Under the pieces are notes generated by a model. That model searched no databases and had not been told where the DNA came from. It saw only the letters and a list, made by a program, of their open reading frames with translations. From assembly GCA_032251045.1 (NCBI GenBank), contig JAVVEW010000006.1, positions 1-64,000 on the forward strand: DNA of 64,000 nt, read 5' to 3'. This DNA is from JAVVEW01 sp032251045 (GTDB lineage Bacteria > Pseudomonadota > Gammaproteobacteria > Methylococcales > Methylomonadaceae). This document shows, in pieces, positions 35,464 through 44,289 of the stretch (within the stretch, counting starts at the first letter, position 1; each line of letters starts with the position of its first letter). The position numbers and the translations under genes were made by a program.

Positions 35464-36153
35464 TCAATCGGCGGCGAAACAGTAAAACAAGCCCGCACCG
35501 CCGGTGCTGACCAGATTGTCCTGACTGCAACCCCGGCTGTCGTGGGTGGAATTCCAGGATACATTGCCGCCGGTTCGCCCACCGTTGGTCCGGTCGTGAT
35601 GGCCGACCCGTACAGTACCCTCACCGTTACTGCTGTAGTTTTGACAGCTGTGGTCGGCGGCATCGGTGTAAGCCGTGCCATCCGGCTTGGAGCCTGTGAT
35701 AATGTCGTGCTGGTTAGGCTTGTCGCCGACGCCGTTGACCGGCTCGCCTGTTTCCGTTAAAACGGTGCGCCGGTGCAGGTTATTGCCCAGTTGCGCCAGT
35801 TCCAGCGTGTCGCCATGCAGATGCGCGACATCGTTGGCGATAATCACGCCGGCGGCATTGGCCCACGGGCCGTTGCCGATTCGATCCCGTGCATTGACCG
35901 CCGGTTGGTCGCCAATCGCCTGCGTGCTCAGATAGGCGCGCCAAGTGCGATTGCCGGCGCCGACCGCGGCCGCCAGTTGCTGGCAATGGGCGTCGGCGCC
36001 GATCAAACCGCCCAGTTTGGCGCCATCGCCCGGCCCCTTGCTGGTGACAAAAAAGCCCAGCGGCGGTTTGGGCGCATCGACCGGCACTTGTTGCGCCTGT
36101 GTAGATCCTGCGGCCAGCAACAAAGCGGTGAACGTCAGTACGTGTTTTTGCAT
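35464..36153 (-). CDS. Secreted lectin-like protein
   Basis: The 229-residue protein has a signal peptide cleaved near TQAQ (about residue 21). The mature part matches a bacterial exported family often labelled lectin or C-type-lectin-like: FFVTSKGPGDGAKLGGLIGADAHC, TWRAYLST, VNARDRIG, VNGVGDKPNQHDIITGS and a C-terminal RGCSQDNLVSTGGAGLFYCF. Four cysteines probably form disulfides. Ligand unknown. The ATG has AGGATG upstream and starts 41 bp after the RND permease gene, so it is likely the last gene of the efflux operon, which is unusual. Confidence 0.75.
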   Translation of the reverse strand: MQKHVLTFTALLLAAGSTQAQQVPVDAPKPPLGFFVTSKGPGDGAKLGGLIGADAHCQQLAAAVGAGNRTWRAYLSTQAIGDQPAVNARDRIGNGPWANAAGVIIANDVAHLHGDTLELAQLGNNLHRRTVLTETGEPVNGVGDKPNQHDIITGSKPDGTAYTDAADHSCQNYSSNGEGTVRVGHHDRTNGGRTGGNVSWNSTHDSRGCSQDNLVSTGGAGLFYCFAAD

Positions 36154-36194
36154 GGGGCATCCTCATAAAGTAATGGACGGTAAAAAAGACTTTG

Positions 36195-39100
36195 CTAATC
36201 CAGCTCCGGGGTCGCGGCATCGGCGGCTGGCCGCGAGTCGCGGGCGCGCAAACCGGTCACGTCATCGATCAGCAGATACAACGCCGGAATCAACACCAGG
36301 GTAATGACGGTCGCGAACAAAATGCCAAAGCCAATCGAGATGGCCATGGGAATCAGGAACTTGGCTTGCTTGGAGGTTTCCAGAATCATCGGCATGACGC
36401 CGAAAAAGGTGGTCAGGGAAGTCAGTACAATGGGCCGAAAACGCTGAATGGCGGCGATTTTGATCACCGCCAGGGCGGTTATGTCTGGATTTTTGTGACG
36501 GCGTTCGGTGGCGTATTCGATCAACACCAACGAATCGTTGATGACAATGCCGGACAGGGCGACAATGCCCAGCACGCTGATGATGCTAATGTCATACCCC
36601 ATCAATAAATGGCCGAAAATCGCGCCGATCGCGCCGAACGGTATGGTGACGATCACGATCAAAGGCAATGTGTAACTTTTGAACGGAATGGCCAGCAAGC
36701 CATAGATAACCAGCAAGGCCAACAGGAAACTGAGCTTCAGGCTGTTCATGCTTTTCGCCATTTCCGCCTGCTTGCCCTGAAAACTGGTTTGCAGACCGGG
36801 GAACTGCGCCGCCAGCTTGGGTAATTCGGAAATTTTCAGGTCATTGATAATATCGCCAACGCGCCCGCTCGGACCGACATCGGCGCTGACCCGGATAATG
36901 CGGCGGCCATCGCGGCGGTTGATCTGGGTATAGGCCCGGCCGCGCTCGATCCTGACCAGCTCTTTCAGCGGAATTTCGTTTCTGGCCTCCGTCCACAACA
37001 GCAAGCCATCGACATGGTTCAGGGAAACCCGCTCCTGTTCCGGCAACCGAACCATGACTTTCACTTCATTGCGCCCGCGTTGCTGACGCAATACTTCCGC
37101 GCCGTAAAACGCATCGCGCACCTGGCGGGCGATCGTTTGCGCGCTCAGTCCCAGACTGCGGGCTTCCGGCAGCAAGGTGAAATCCAGCTGTTCCTTACCG
37201 GCGCTGAATTCATTGCGGACATTGACCGTGGCCGGGTAAGACTCAAGTAGCTCGACCAGTTGCTGACTGGCCGCGCTCAAGGTGTCGCTGTCACGGTGAT
37301 TGAGCTCCACGGTAATGCCCGCGCCCGCGCCGGGGCCGCCGAAATCCGATTCGAACACCACCGATTCCGCGCCAATGATTTCGCCCACGGCCTGACGCCA
37401 GCGGCGGGCGAATTCATCGGTACTCATAATTTTTTCGCGCACATCGGGCGGTGCGAGATAGGCACGGACATTGGCGATATGGCCGCCAGCGAGCGTGCCC
37501 GGGCTGCTGGAGCCGATTTCCGCGAATACGCCGATCAGCAGCCGGTCGCCGCCGGGAATCGATTCGGCGATCTGGTAGGCGGCGGCAGTCAAGGTTTGTA
37601 CGGCGACTTCGGTTTTCGCCACCGGCGTGCCGAATGGCATGGCCAGCGACACCCGCGCGAAATCAGCCTCGGTTTTCGGAAACGCGGTGATACCAACTCG
37701 GCCACTGGCGACGTAAGCAAAGGTCGCCATCAACAGCGCCGTCGCCAGCGTTGCAATCAGCCCGCGATGCGCCAGCGCCCAATCGAGAAAACCGCCATAA
37801 CGGTGCTTGACCCAATCCCGAAACACATGGCTGAACGCTTGTTGACGCTGATGAATCCAGGCTTCCAGGCCATGAGCCTTGGGTTTGCCGACATGACTGA
37901 GATGATTGGGCAGAATGAACAGGCTTTCCACCAACGACAACAGGAACACGGTGATCACCACCAGCGGAATCATCATGAATAGCTTGCCGGTCATGCCGGG
38001 AATGAACAGAACCGGCATGAACGCGGCGATATTGGTCAGAATGCTGAACGTCACCGGCACCGCCATGTCGCCAGCGCCTTTGATCGCCGCGTCCATGGGC
38101 TTGAGCCCTTCCTGAAGATAGTGATAGATATTTTCACCGATGATGATAGCGTCATCGACGACAATGCCCAGGGCGATGATAAAAGCGAACAGCGACACCA
38201 TGTTCAAGGTGACGCCGATGCTTGGCAACAGCAGAAAACTGCCTATAAAGGCGATGGGAATGCCGGTCATCACCCAAAAGGCCAGACGCAGTTCCAGAAA
38301 CACCGCCAAGGTGACCAGTACCAGCACCAACCCCATAGCGCTGTTGCGCAGCAGTAAATCGATGCGCTGCTGGTAATCGTCGGAGGAATCGCGACGAATT
38401 TTGACCGTGAGTCCTGCGGGAATTTCCGGGCGCAACGCGGCCAGAACGCGCTTGACCGAATCGGACACTTCGGTCGGCGTCTGGTCGCCGACGTTGTACA
38501 GCTGAATCATCACCGCCGGCTTGCCGTCATAAACGGCATAATAATCGCTTTGATCGTAGCCGTCTTTGATGGTGGCGATATCGCCCAGATAAACCTGGCT
38601 GCCCGCACCGGTGGTGACAATCGGAATGCGGGCGAATTGCTGGCCATAGTCGCGCCGCTCTTTCATGCGGATCAGAATTTCCCCGGCTTCGGTTTTGATG
38701 CTGCCGGTAGGCAGATCGATACTGGCGGCGGCGATTCTTCTGGCAATATCGCCCAGCGACAAACGGTAACGGCGCAGATTTTCCTGGCTGACTTCGATGC
38801 TGATTTCCAACGGCTTGATGCCGCTCAGTTCCGCCTGGGAAATGCTGGGATCTTGCAACAGCCGGTCACGTACGCTTTCGGCCATCTGGTGTAACACGCG
38901 CTCCTCGGCATGGCCGAACAACACCACTTCCATCAACGGCCTTAGTCGGGAAGCAATGGTGATTTCCGGCTGCTCGGCGTCCAGCGGCAAGGTGGTAATG
39001 CGGTCCACCTGTTTCTGTAAATCCAGCGCCAGCCGCTGTAAATCAACGCCGCGCAAGGCATTGACCGTGACCGTGGCCAGACCCTCCGTGGCCACGGCTT

Positions 39101-39350
39101 CGACTTCATCGATGCCTTCCACGCTACTGATAGCATCCTCGATCACCAGGACAATGCCCGCTTCCACCTCTTCGGGGCCGGCGCCGGGATAGGCCACGGT
39201 AATCATGACCTGATCCAGGTCAAAAAAGGGAAAAACTTCCTGATGAATGTGCCGCAGAGAAAACCAGCCGCCGATAATCAACAGCAACATGGCCAGATTG
39301 GCGGCCACCGAGTGTCTGACCATAAAGGCCACGGGACGGTTAGTTGACAT
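36195..39350 (-). CDS. RND efflux transporter permease
   Basis: Inner-membrane proton-driven pump of the resistance-nodulation-division superfamily (AcrB-like, Pfam ACR_tran), about 1051 residues with 12 expected transmembrane helices and two periplasmic porter loops. The ATG at 39350 is preferred over a TTG at 39368. The proton-relay motif in TM4 reads ALGIVVDDAIIIGENI, with adjacent aspartates as in drug (HAE1-type) pumps. The tail ends VFGLRARD-like. The start overlaps the end of the membrane-fusion gene. Substrate cannot be told from sequence. The order on the minus strand is outer-membrane protein, fusion protein, permease, lectin-like protein. Confidence 0.93.
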   Translation of the reverse strand: MSTNRPVAFMVRHSVAANLAMLLLIIGGWFSLRHIHQEVFPFFDLDQVMITVAYPGAGPEEVEAGIVLVIEDAISSVEGIDEVEAVATEGLATVTVNALRGVDLQRLALDLQKQVDRITTLPLDAEQPEITIASRLRPLMEVVLFGHAEERVLHQMAESVRDRLLQDPSISQAELSGIKPLEISIEVSQENLRRYRLSLGDIARRIAAASIDLPTGSIKTEAGEILIRMKERRDYGQQFARIPIVTTGAGSQVYLGDIATIKDGYDQSDYYAVYDGKPAVMIQLYNVGDQTPTEVSDSVKRVLAALRPEIPAGLTVKIRRDSSDDYQQRIDLLLRNSAMGLVLVLVTLAVFLELRLAFWVMTGIPIAFIGSFLLLPSIGVTLNMVSLFAFIIALGIVVDDAIIIGENIYHYLQEGLKPMDAAIKGAGDMAVPVTFSILTNIAAFMPVLFIPGMTGKLFMMIPLVVITVFLLSLVESLFILPNHLSHVGKPKAHGLEAWIHQRQQAFSHVFRDWVKHRYGGFLDWALAHRGLIATLATALLMATFAYVASGRVGITAFPKTEADFARVSLAMPFGTPVAKTEVAVQTLTAAAYQIAESIPGGDRLLIGVFAEIGSSSPGTLAGGHIANVRAYLAPPDVREKIMSTDEFARRWRQAVGEIIGAESVVFESDFGGPGAGAGITVELNHRDSDTLSAASQQLVELLESYPATVNVRNEFSAGKEQLDFTLLPEARSLGLSAQTIARQVRDAFYGAEVLRQQRGRNEVKVMVRLPEQERVSLNHVDGLLLWTEARNEIPLKELVRIERGRAYTQINRRDGRRIIRVSADVGPSGRVGDIINDLKISELPKLAAQFPGLQTSFQGKQAEMAKSMNSLKLSFLLALLVIYGLLAIPFKSYTLPLIVIVTIPFGAIGAIFGHLLMGYDISIISVLGIVALSGIVINDSLVLIEYATERRHKNPDITALAVIKIAAIQRFRPIVLTSLTTFFGVMPMILETSKQAKFLIPMAISIGFGILFATVITLVLIPALYLLIDDVTGLRARDSRPAADAATPELD

Positions 39351-40575
39351 GAGCTGGCTCGACTTCAAGCGCTAACGTCTGCGCATCGCTACGCAAGCGC
39401 ATACCGGGTACTGGAGCGGGCAGATTGTTGGCGACCACCTGCGCGCCCGCCGGCAATTGCTCGGCATCGATAAAAACCTGACCGCGTTCATGCCATAGCG
39501 GCGCGATAGCGGCGATATCCAGTGTGCCCTGATGATTCATCAGCCACAGTTTGTCGCCCTCATGAACGACATTTTCCGGCAGCTTAACGACGTTGGTTAA
39601 CGGTTTGCCTTGGATTTCGACGCGCACCAGGGTGTTGAGCATCATTTTCGGCCAATCGCGGTTTTCCGGCTGCAACGCCAACGGATCCTCGACTTCAACA
39701 ATCAGTTTGGCCATCCGGCTTTCCGGCTCGACCGCTGCTTTCAGGCGCTTGATCACGCCTTCGCGATAGCGGTCTTTGCCCCAACCATTATCAAAATAAA
39801 TTTTTACCGAAGAACCTTTGGCACTGTTGAAATCGGGTATGTCCAGCCAGCGCAGTTTATCGACCGGCAAGGAAACATCGATCCAGAACCGGTCGGTAGC
39901 CACCAAGCGCGCCAATGGCGTACCTGCGGATGCGGTGGTGACCCGGGAACCGACTTGAGCGTTACGCTCGGTAACCACGGCATCGAACGGCGCGCTGATC
40001 CGGGTGCGCTGCAGATTGATTCTGGCTTGGCTCAGCAAGGCTTCGGCCGCGCTCAAGGCCGATTTCGACGCTTCCAGATGCGGTTTTCTCAACACCAGCT
40101 GGGTGCCCAGCTCGTCCAGGTTGTCGCCTAGCATCTTATAATCGAGCTTGGCGACGGCTTGCTGGCCCAGCTCCAGCTTCAGGTTGAATTGCGCCTTGAC
40201 CCGATCATTTTCCGCTTGTTGCAAACGCAGTTGGTAATCGGTGGGATCCAGCCGGATCAGTTCCTCGCCACGCTTGACCCGCCCGCCTTCGATATAGTTT
40301 GCGCCGGTGGCCAGCACAATACCTTCCACCCGGGCATTGAGTTCGACGCTGTGCGCCGGAATCACCGGGCCAAAACTCTGGATATGCGGCACAAACGCCA
40401 TGGGCTCGGGCATCAGCGTGGTCACCAGGGCGATTTTTGGCTCGACTGGCCCTCTGGCGGCGCGTGGCTGATGGTTCAGCCAGTAAACAGACAGCGCGGT
40501 ACTGAGCAGCAAAATCAATGCAAACCATACCAGCGACGGCCAAAGCTTTTTAGCTTTGCGCGTTTGTTCAACCAT
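39340..40575 (-). CDS. RND efflux periplasmic adaptor (membrane fusion protein)
   Basis: HlyD/AcrA-type adaptor linking the permease to the outer-membrane channel. The ATG at 40575 (411 residues) is chosen; it overlaps the outer-membrane gene by 8 bp. One N-terminal transmembrane helix (about 13-33) anchors it and no lipobox is seen. The lipoyl-like halves are VELNARVEGIVLATGANYIEGGRVKRGE and INLQRTRISAPFDAVVTERNAQVGSRV, flanking an alpha-helical hairpin of about 90 residues. A beta-barrel domain follows (FWIDVSLPVDKLRWL). Confidence 0.93.
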   Translation of the reverse strand: MVEQTRKAKKLWPSLVWFALILLLSTALSVYWLNHQPRAARGPVEPKIALVTTLMPEPMAFVPHIQSFGPVIPAHSVELNARVEGIVLATGANYIEGGRVKRGEELIRLDPTDYQLRLQQAENDRVKAQFNLKLELGQQAVAKLDYKMLGDNLDELGTQLVLRKPHLEASKSALSAAEALLSQARINLQRTRISAPFDAVVTERNAQVGSRVTTASAGTPLARLVATDRFWIDVSLPVDKLRWLDIPDFNSAKGSSVKIYFDNGWGKDRYREGVIKRLKAAVEPESRMAKLIVEVEDPLALQPENRDWPKMMLNTLVRVEIQGKPLTNVVKLPENVVHEGDKLWLMNHQGTLDIAAIAPLWHERGQVFIDAEQLPAGAQVVANNLPAPVPGMRLRSDAQTLALEVEPAHVN

Positions 40576-42061
40576 GAGCCGCGGCTCCCATACGCTGCGC
40601 TTGCGGCAATGGCCAGGCGCCGGCCAGGGCGCGGTATAAATCGATTCGGAACGCAATCAGCTCCCGCTGGGCGCGCACCAGACTGCGCTGCATGGCTTGC
40701 AAGCTGTTCAAGGTCGATAAAATCCTGAGAAAATCAAACGCGCCGTAAGCCGAGCGTTGAGCGATATTCATGTTGGCATCCGTTAGGTAACTTAATTGGG
40801 TTTTCAGACTCGCCAGGCGCAGATGCTGCCGGATTTCCCGCGCCAGGGCGTTTTCCACTTCATTGATCGCTATAAGAATAGTTTGGCCGTAGTCGTTGAG
40901 TGCTTCCCGAGTCAGGGCTTCATTACGCTCGACCTCCGCGACGCGCCGCCCGCCGTCAATCAGGGGCAGCAGTATATTGCCGGCCAAGGTGCCCAGCCAG
41001 TTATTGAACAGACCGCTCAGGTCGGGCGAGCGGGTATCGAGACTGGCGGACAGGCTGATTTTCGGCAGCCGGTCGGCGACTGCAGCAGCGATGCGCAAAT
41101 CGGCGGCTTGCAGCCGGTAATAGCTTTTGCGGATATCCGGACGCCGGGCGATCAGCTCGCTGACCGAGCCGGTTTTCGGTAACTCGGTCAACTCCGGAAA
41201 AGCCTCAGGCTCATCCAGCGTCAATTGATCGGGCGTCACACCGCACAGAATCGCCAGCCGGTTGTGCAGAACATCGATTTGCGCCTGAATGCTGTAACGG
41301 TCGCCGAACACCCCTTCCAACAACTGTTTTTGCTGAAACACATCGGCCGGGGTGGCGATACCGGCACGAAAACGCTGCTGAACCAATGCCACATACTGTT
41401 TATTGGTTTCAATCTGAGCATTCAGCAAACGCAGCAATTGCTGTTGCTCAACCCACTGGTACCAGACCGAGGCGATTTCCGCGGTCAGCGAAATCGCCGC
41501 GCTGTAGGTATCCATCTCCGCCGCCGCGATATCCAGCTCGGCGGCTTTAAGCCCGGAACGAATCCGGCCCCACAGATCCAGTTCGTAACTGGCGGTAAAC
41601 GCGGTTGAAAAATCGCCCAGCAGCGAATGAGCGGTGCGGTCGCCCAACGCGCCATTGGCATTGGCCACGCCGTTGACCTGCGGCACCAATTCAGATCCGG
41701 CTTTTACCGCCACCGCCCGGGACTGCTCCAGGCGGTTGAAGGTCGCCAAAAGATCGAGATTGCGCCGTAATGCCAGAGCGATCAAACGTTCAAGATTTGG
41801 GTCGTCAAGGCTCTGCCACCACTGATCGGGCGTTGTCGCATCTCCCGGACGGGAAAACGTTTCAGGCAGATCAATCGGCGACGCAAAGTTTTTTTTATCG
41901 ACCGCACAGCCGGTTACCAACGCCAAACAGAACAGCCATAAACCAATAAAACAAACGCGCCCGGACGCATGGCGTAAACATAAAGCGAAACGACGGACAG
42001 CACCGGACACGGCAATACCACAAAAAATCGGATTTCCCGACACCGCACGGCAAACAGTCAT
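40568..42061 (-). CDS. Outer-membrane efflux lipoprotein (TolC/NodT family)
   Basis: The third component of the RND pump, forming the outer-membrane and periplasmic tunnel. The lipobox ALVTGC marks a lipoprotein of the NodT family. Two OEP repeats follow, with DQWWQSLDDPNLERLIALALRRNLDL and YELDLWGRIRSG typical of the family, then ARRPDIRKSYYRLQAADLRI. The start is uncertain: ATG at 42061 gives 497 residues with a long n-region, a GTG nearer the hydrophobic core is possible, and the longest frame begins at a GTG at 42169 beside a MITE-like element. It is the first gene of the pump operon. Confidence 0.9.
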   Translation of the reverse strand: MTVCRAVSGNPIFCGIAVSGAVRRFALCLRHASGRVCFIGLWLFCLALVTGCAVDKKNFASPIDLPETFSRPGDATTPDQWWQSLDDPNLERLIALALRRNLDLLATFNRLEQSRAVAVKAGSELVPQVNGVANANGALGDRTAHSLLGDFSTAFTASYELDLWGRIRSGLKAAELDIAAAEMDTYSAAISLTAEIASVWYQWVEQQQLLRLLNAQIETNKQYVALVQQRFRAGIATPADVFQQKQLLEGVFGDRYSIQAQIDVLHNRLAILCGVTPDQLTLDEPEAFPELTELPKTGSVSELIARRPDIRKSYYRLQAADLRIAAAVADRLPKISLSASLDTRSPDLSGLFNNWLGTLAGNILLPLIDGGRRVAEVERNEALTREALNDYGQTILIAINEVENALAREIRQHLRLASLKTQLSYLTDANMNIAQRSAYGAFDFLRILSTLNSLQAMQRSLVRAQRELIAFRIDLYRALAGAWPLPQAQRMGAAAHG

Positions 42062-42401
42062 CACATCTCTGGCTAAATTAGGTTTGGCAAAATGGTTATA
42101 AAGAAACGGCTTCACCGTCGGACAAACAATTTCCATACCAAAACAAGAACCGTGAACAAACCGGGTCACGCACGCCTAGGAGCCTGTCCGAGAATAGCGA
42201 TCGTTACGAGGGCGAGACTGATTGAGATGGATTTTTCGATCATTTGAGGCGAATAGTGGTTCTATTTAACGAGAATGATCGGAAAATACAGCCAATCCGG
42301 CTAGGCCGCAGTAGATCAGTCTATTCTCGGACAGGCTCCTAGTCTGTGCGCGACACAGCAGTCACTGTTGATCGGCTGCTGATGAACCAACACGTCCTCC
42401 G
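42062..42401. other. Intergenic region between RND operon and arylsulfotransferase-like remnant
   Basis: Half of these 340 bp is the MITE-like element. The part from 42062 to 42175 could encode an N-terminal extension of the outer-membrane protein in frame. A GGGTCACGCACG string at 42163-42174 is cut by the element. No other gene is seen. Confidence 0.45.
42176..42342. mobile_element. MITE-like element with 22-bp terminal inverted repeats
   Basis: A 167-bp non-coding segment is bounded by perfect 22-bp inverted repeats (42176-42197 and 42321-42342, reading CTAGGAGCCTGTCCGAGAATAG inward in two parts). The outer CTAG bases may include the target duplication. Inside, ATTTTTCGATCAT and ATGATCGGAAAAT form a second imperfect hairpin. 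No transposase is encoded, so it would be moved in trans. It lies between the RND operon and a deleted arylsulfotransferase-like gene. Confidence 0.85.
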
Positions 42402-43010
42402 TCAAGAAGCCTGATCCACGGCTGCTGTCGGTGCCATTCTGAAATCATCGATTGCCGGTGGCGCCACTGCCTGTTCCGTATGCTCGACACCGGATGGAAC
42501 CCAGCCATAGGGAACCGGTTGCGCACGGTAAAGCTGACGATTGACAATTGCCCGCCCCGACCCTGAATCCTGGTCGATTCTGGGGTAAGGATTGACATAT
42601 TCCCAGACAATATCGCCGCTAGGTGTGACCTGAAACAAACGACCGTGCTGGCCCTCGTCGATGAAAGTGTTGCCATTGCCCAGCCGTGCCCAGTCATGAT
42701 GTTGCAGCGCCGCGCCGCCGGGCGCTTGATCGCCGAAGCGCCAGACCACATTGCCGTCCCAATCCAGTTCGCCGACGGTTTTGGCGACCCGCCGACTGGC
42801 CAGCCCCGGTAACAGCTCGGTGCCTTCACCCGCCACCGTTTTCAGCGTCACCAACACCTGTCCCGGCTTGCCGCCATTGACGGCCGGATCGAGCAAGGTG
42901 CTGTGATAACCGGCGTCACGCCATTGCCGCACGACATGACCGTTCATATCGATTAAGCGGGCGATATGATCGCCGCCGGTAAACGCCATCAAGGCGAATA
43001 GCAAAAACAA
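42402..43010 (-). pseudogene. Arylsulfotransferase-like (ASST) gene with internal deletion and missing N-terminus
   Basis: The 202-residue frame has ASST beta-propeller motifs: HIARLIDMNGHVVRQW, GELDWDGNVVWRFG, LQHHDWARLGNGNTFI and DEGQHGRLFQVTPSGDIVWEYVNPY. In full-length members (about 350-400 aa) the HHD...NGNT segment belongs to the first third, while NGNTLI.EG..GR.FEVTP.GEIVWEYVNP is at the C-terminus. Here they are joined directly, as if recombination at the NGNT repeats removed the middle in frame. The start is a TTG with AAGGTG upstream, and a stop codon at 43044-43046 precludes a normal signal peptide. Probably inactive. Confidence 0.75.
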
Positions 43011-43130
43011 CTTACACCTTTCAAGCTCGGAACAGTCTCCACGTTAATTTATGGCCTGATTTATGCTAGCTTATAAATGTTATTCATGTGTGGTCCTTTC
43101 CTGGTGAGGCGGCTTTGTCCGCCGCTTGAT

Positions 43131-43157
43131 AACCTGCCTTCGGGCAGGTTTTTTTTT
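43131..43157 (+). terminator. Intrinsic terminator in the cysK leader (possible attenuator or end of a short RNA)
   Basis: AACCTGCC, loop TTCG, GGCAGGTT and then T-run to 43157 form a textbook terminator 100 bp upstream of cysK and pointing into it. A GC-rich hairpin (GGCGG ... CCGCC, 43108-43123) precedes it. AT-rich promoter-like sequence lies at 43045-43079. A short transcript of roughly 75 nt would end here unless read-through is controlled. It could end a small RNA or act as a leader attenuator; I do not recognise a known riboswitch. Confidence 0.8.
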
Positions 43158-43256
43158 ACCGGATTACTCTGGAGATCATCACCACTGGCGACTCTTCTAT
43201 GGCCAGTGACGGTCATTCGTTGGAGTGACGCCGCTTTTTTTCATAAGGAGAAAATT

Positions 43257-44237
43257 ATGTCGAATTTTTACTCGGATAACGCCCAGTCCATCGGACGCAC
43301 ACCGCTGGTCAAACTCAATCGTATAACCGAAGGCGCACCGGCCACGGTGTTGGCCAAAATCGAGGGCCGTAATCCCGCTTATTCGGTGAAATGCCGGATC
43401 GGTGCGGCCATGGTCTGGGACGCGGAACAACGCGGGCTGCTGGGCGACGGCAAGGTACTGATCGAACCGACCAGCGGCAATACCGGCATCGCCCTGGCAT
43501 TCGTCGCCGCCGCCAAAGGCATTCCGCTGGTGCTGACCATGCCGGATACCATGAGTCTGGAGCGCCGCAAACTGCTGGTCGCCTATGGTGCGCGGTTGAT
43601 TCTGACCGAGGGCGCGCGCGGTATGCCGGGCGCCATCGCCAAGGCCGAGGAAATCGCCGCCAGCGACCCGGAGCGTTATGTGTTGCTGCAACAGTTCAAA
43701 AATCCGGCCAATCCCGAGATTCACGAGCGCACCACCGGCCCTGAAATCTGGGGCGATAGCGACGGTAATATCGATATTCTGGTATCCGGTGTCGGTACCG
43801 GGGGGACCATTACCGGCGTGTCCCGTTACATTAAACGCACTCAAGGCAAGCCAATTACCTCGATCGCGGTCGAACCCGAGGACAGTCCGGTATTGACCCA
43901 ACATCGTCAAGGTTTGCCACTGCAACCAGGGCCGCATAAAATTCAAGGCATAGGCGCGGGGTTTGTGCCGGAAACGCTGAATCTATCCTTGGTGGATAGC
44001 ATCGAGCAAGTCAGTAATGATGAAGCTATCACTTATGCCCGGCGGCTGGCACGCGAGGAAGGTATCTTATCGGGCATTTCCTGCGGCGCGGCGGCGGCCG
44101 TGGCCGTTCGGCTGGCCTGGCGTGAGGAAAACGCCGGTAAAACCCTGGTGGTGATTTTGCCTGATTCCGGCGAGCGCTATTTAAGCTCGGCGTTGTTTGA
44201 GGGTTTTTTTGATGAGCAGGGGCTGGCAATAGCCTGA
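43257..44237 (+). CDS. cysK: Cysteine synthase A (O-acetylserine sulfhydrylase)
   Basis: CysK makes cysteine from O-acetylserine and sulfide with PLP. The ATG at 43257 follows AAGGAG at 6 nt and gives 326 residues; an in-frame upstream extension to 43077 crosses the leader terminator and has no homology. The PLP lysine is in NPAYSVKCRIG (about residue 43). The substrate loop is EPTSGNTGIAL. The phosphate loop is GVGTGGTITGVSRYI, and GISCGAA is the C-terminal PLP serine/cysteine region. Similarity to E. coli CysK is high throughout. It is followed by a 12-bp-stem hairpin. Confidence 0.96.
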   Translation: MSNFYSDNAQSIGRTPLVKLNRITEGAPATVLAKIEGRNPAYSVKCRIGAAMVWDAEQRGLLGDGKVLIEPTSGNTGIALAFVAAAKGIPLVLTMPDTMSLERRKLLVAYGARLILTEGARGMPGAIAKAEEIAASDPERYVLLQQFKNPANPEIHERTTGPEIWGDSDGNIDILVSGVGTGGTITGVSRYIKRTQGKPITSIAVEPEDSPVLTQHRQGLPLQPGPHKIQGIGAGFVPETLNLSLVDSIEQVSNDEAITYARRLAREEGILSGISCGAAAAVAVRLAWREENAGKTLVVILPDSGERYLSSALFEGFFDEQGLAIA

Positions 44238-44244
44238 CGGTAGA

Positions 44245-44272
44245 CGCGGTGTCGGTGGTGACCGGCACCGCG
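44245..44272 (+). terminator. Hairpin terminator after cysK
   Basis: CGCGGTGTCGGT pairs with ACCGGCACCGCG (12 bp including one G-T) around a GGTG loop, 8 bp after the cysK stop, followed by CTTTA. The T-run is short, so termination may be partial, but the convergent cytochrome c' gene begins its 3' end just beyond. Confidence 0.7.
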
Positions 44273-44289
44273 CTTTAAGAGATGAGGAT

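Noticed and set aside
42163..42174. GGGTCACGCACG string reminiscent of the start of a c-di-GMP-I riboswitch
   Set aside because: The rest of the conserved core (GCAAACC, tetraloop, receptor) is absent, and the string lies just upstream of a MITE-like element.
43077..43256. Longer cysK with a 60-residue N-terminal extension
   Set aside because: The extension crosses a strong terminator, has no homology to CysK, and a good Shine-Dalgarno serves the ATG at 43257.
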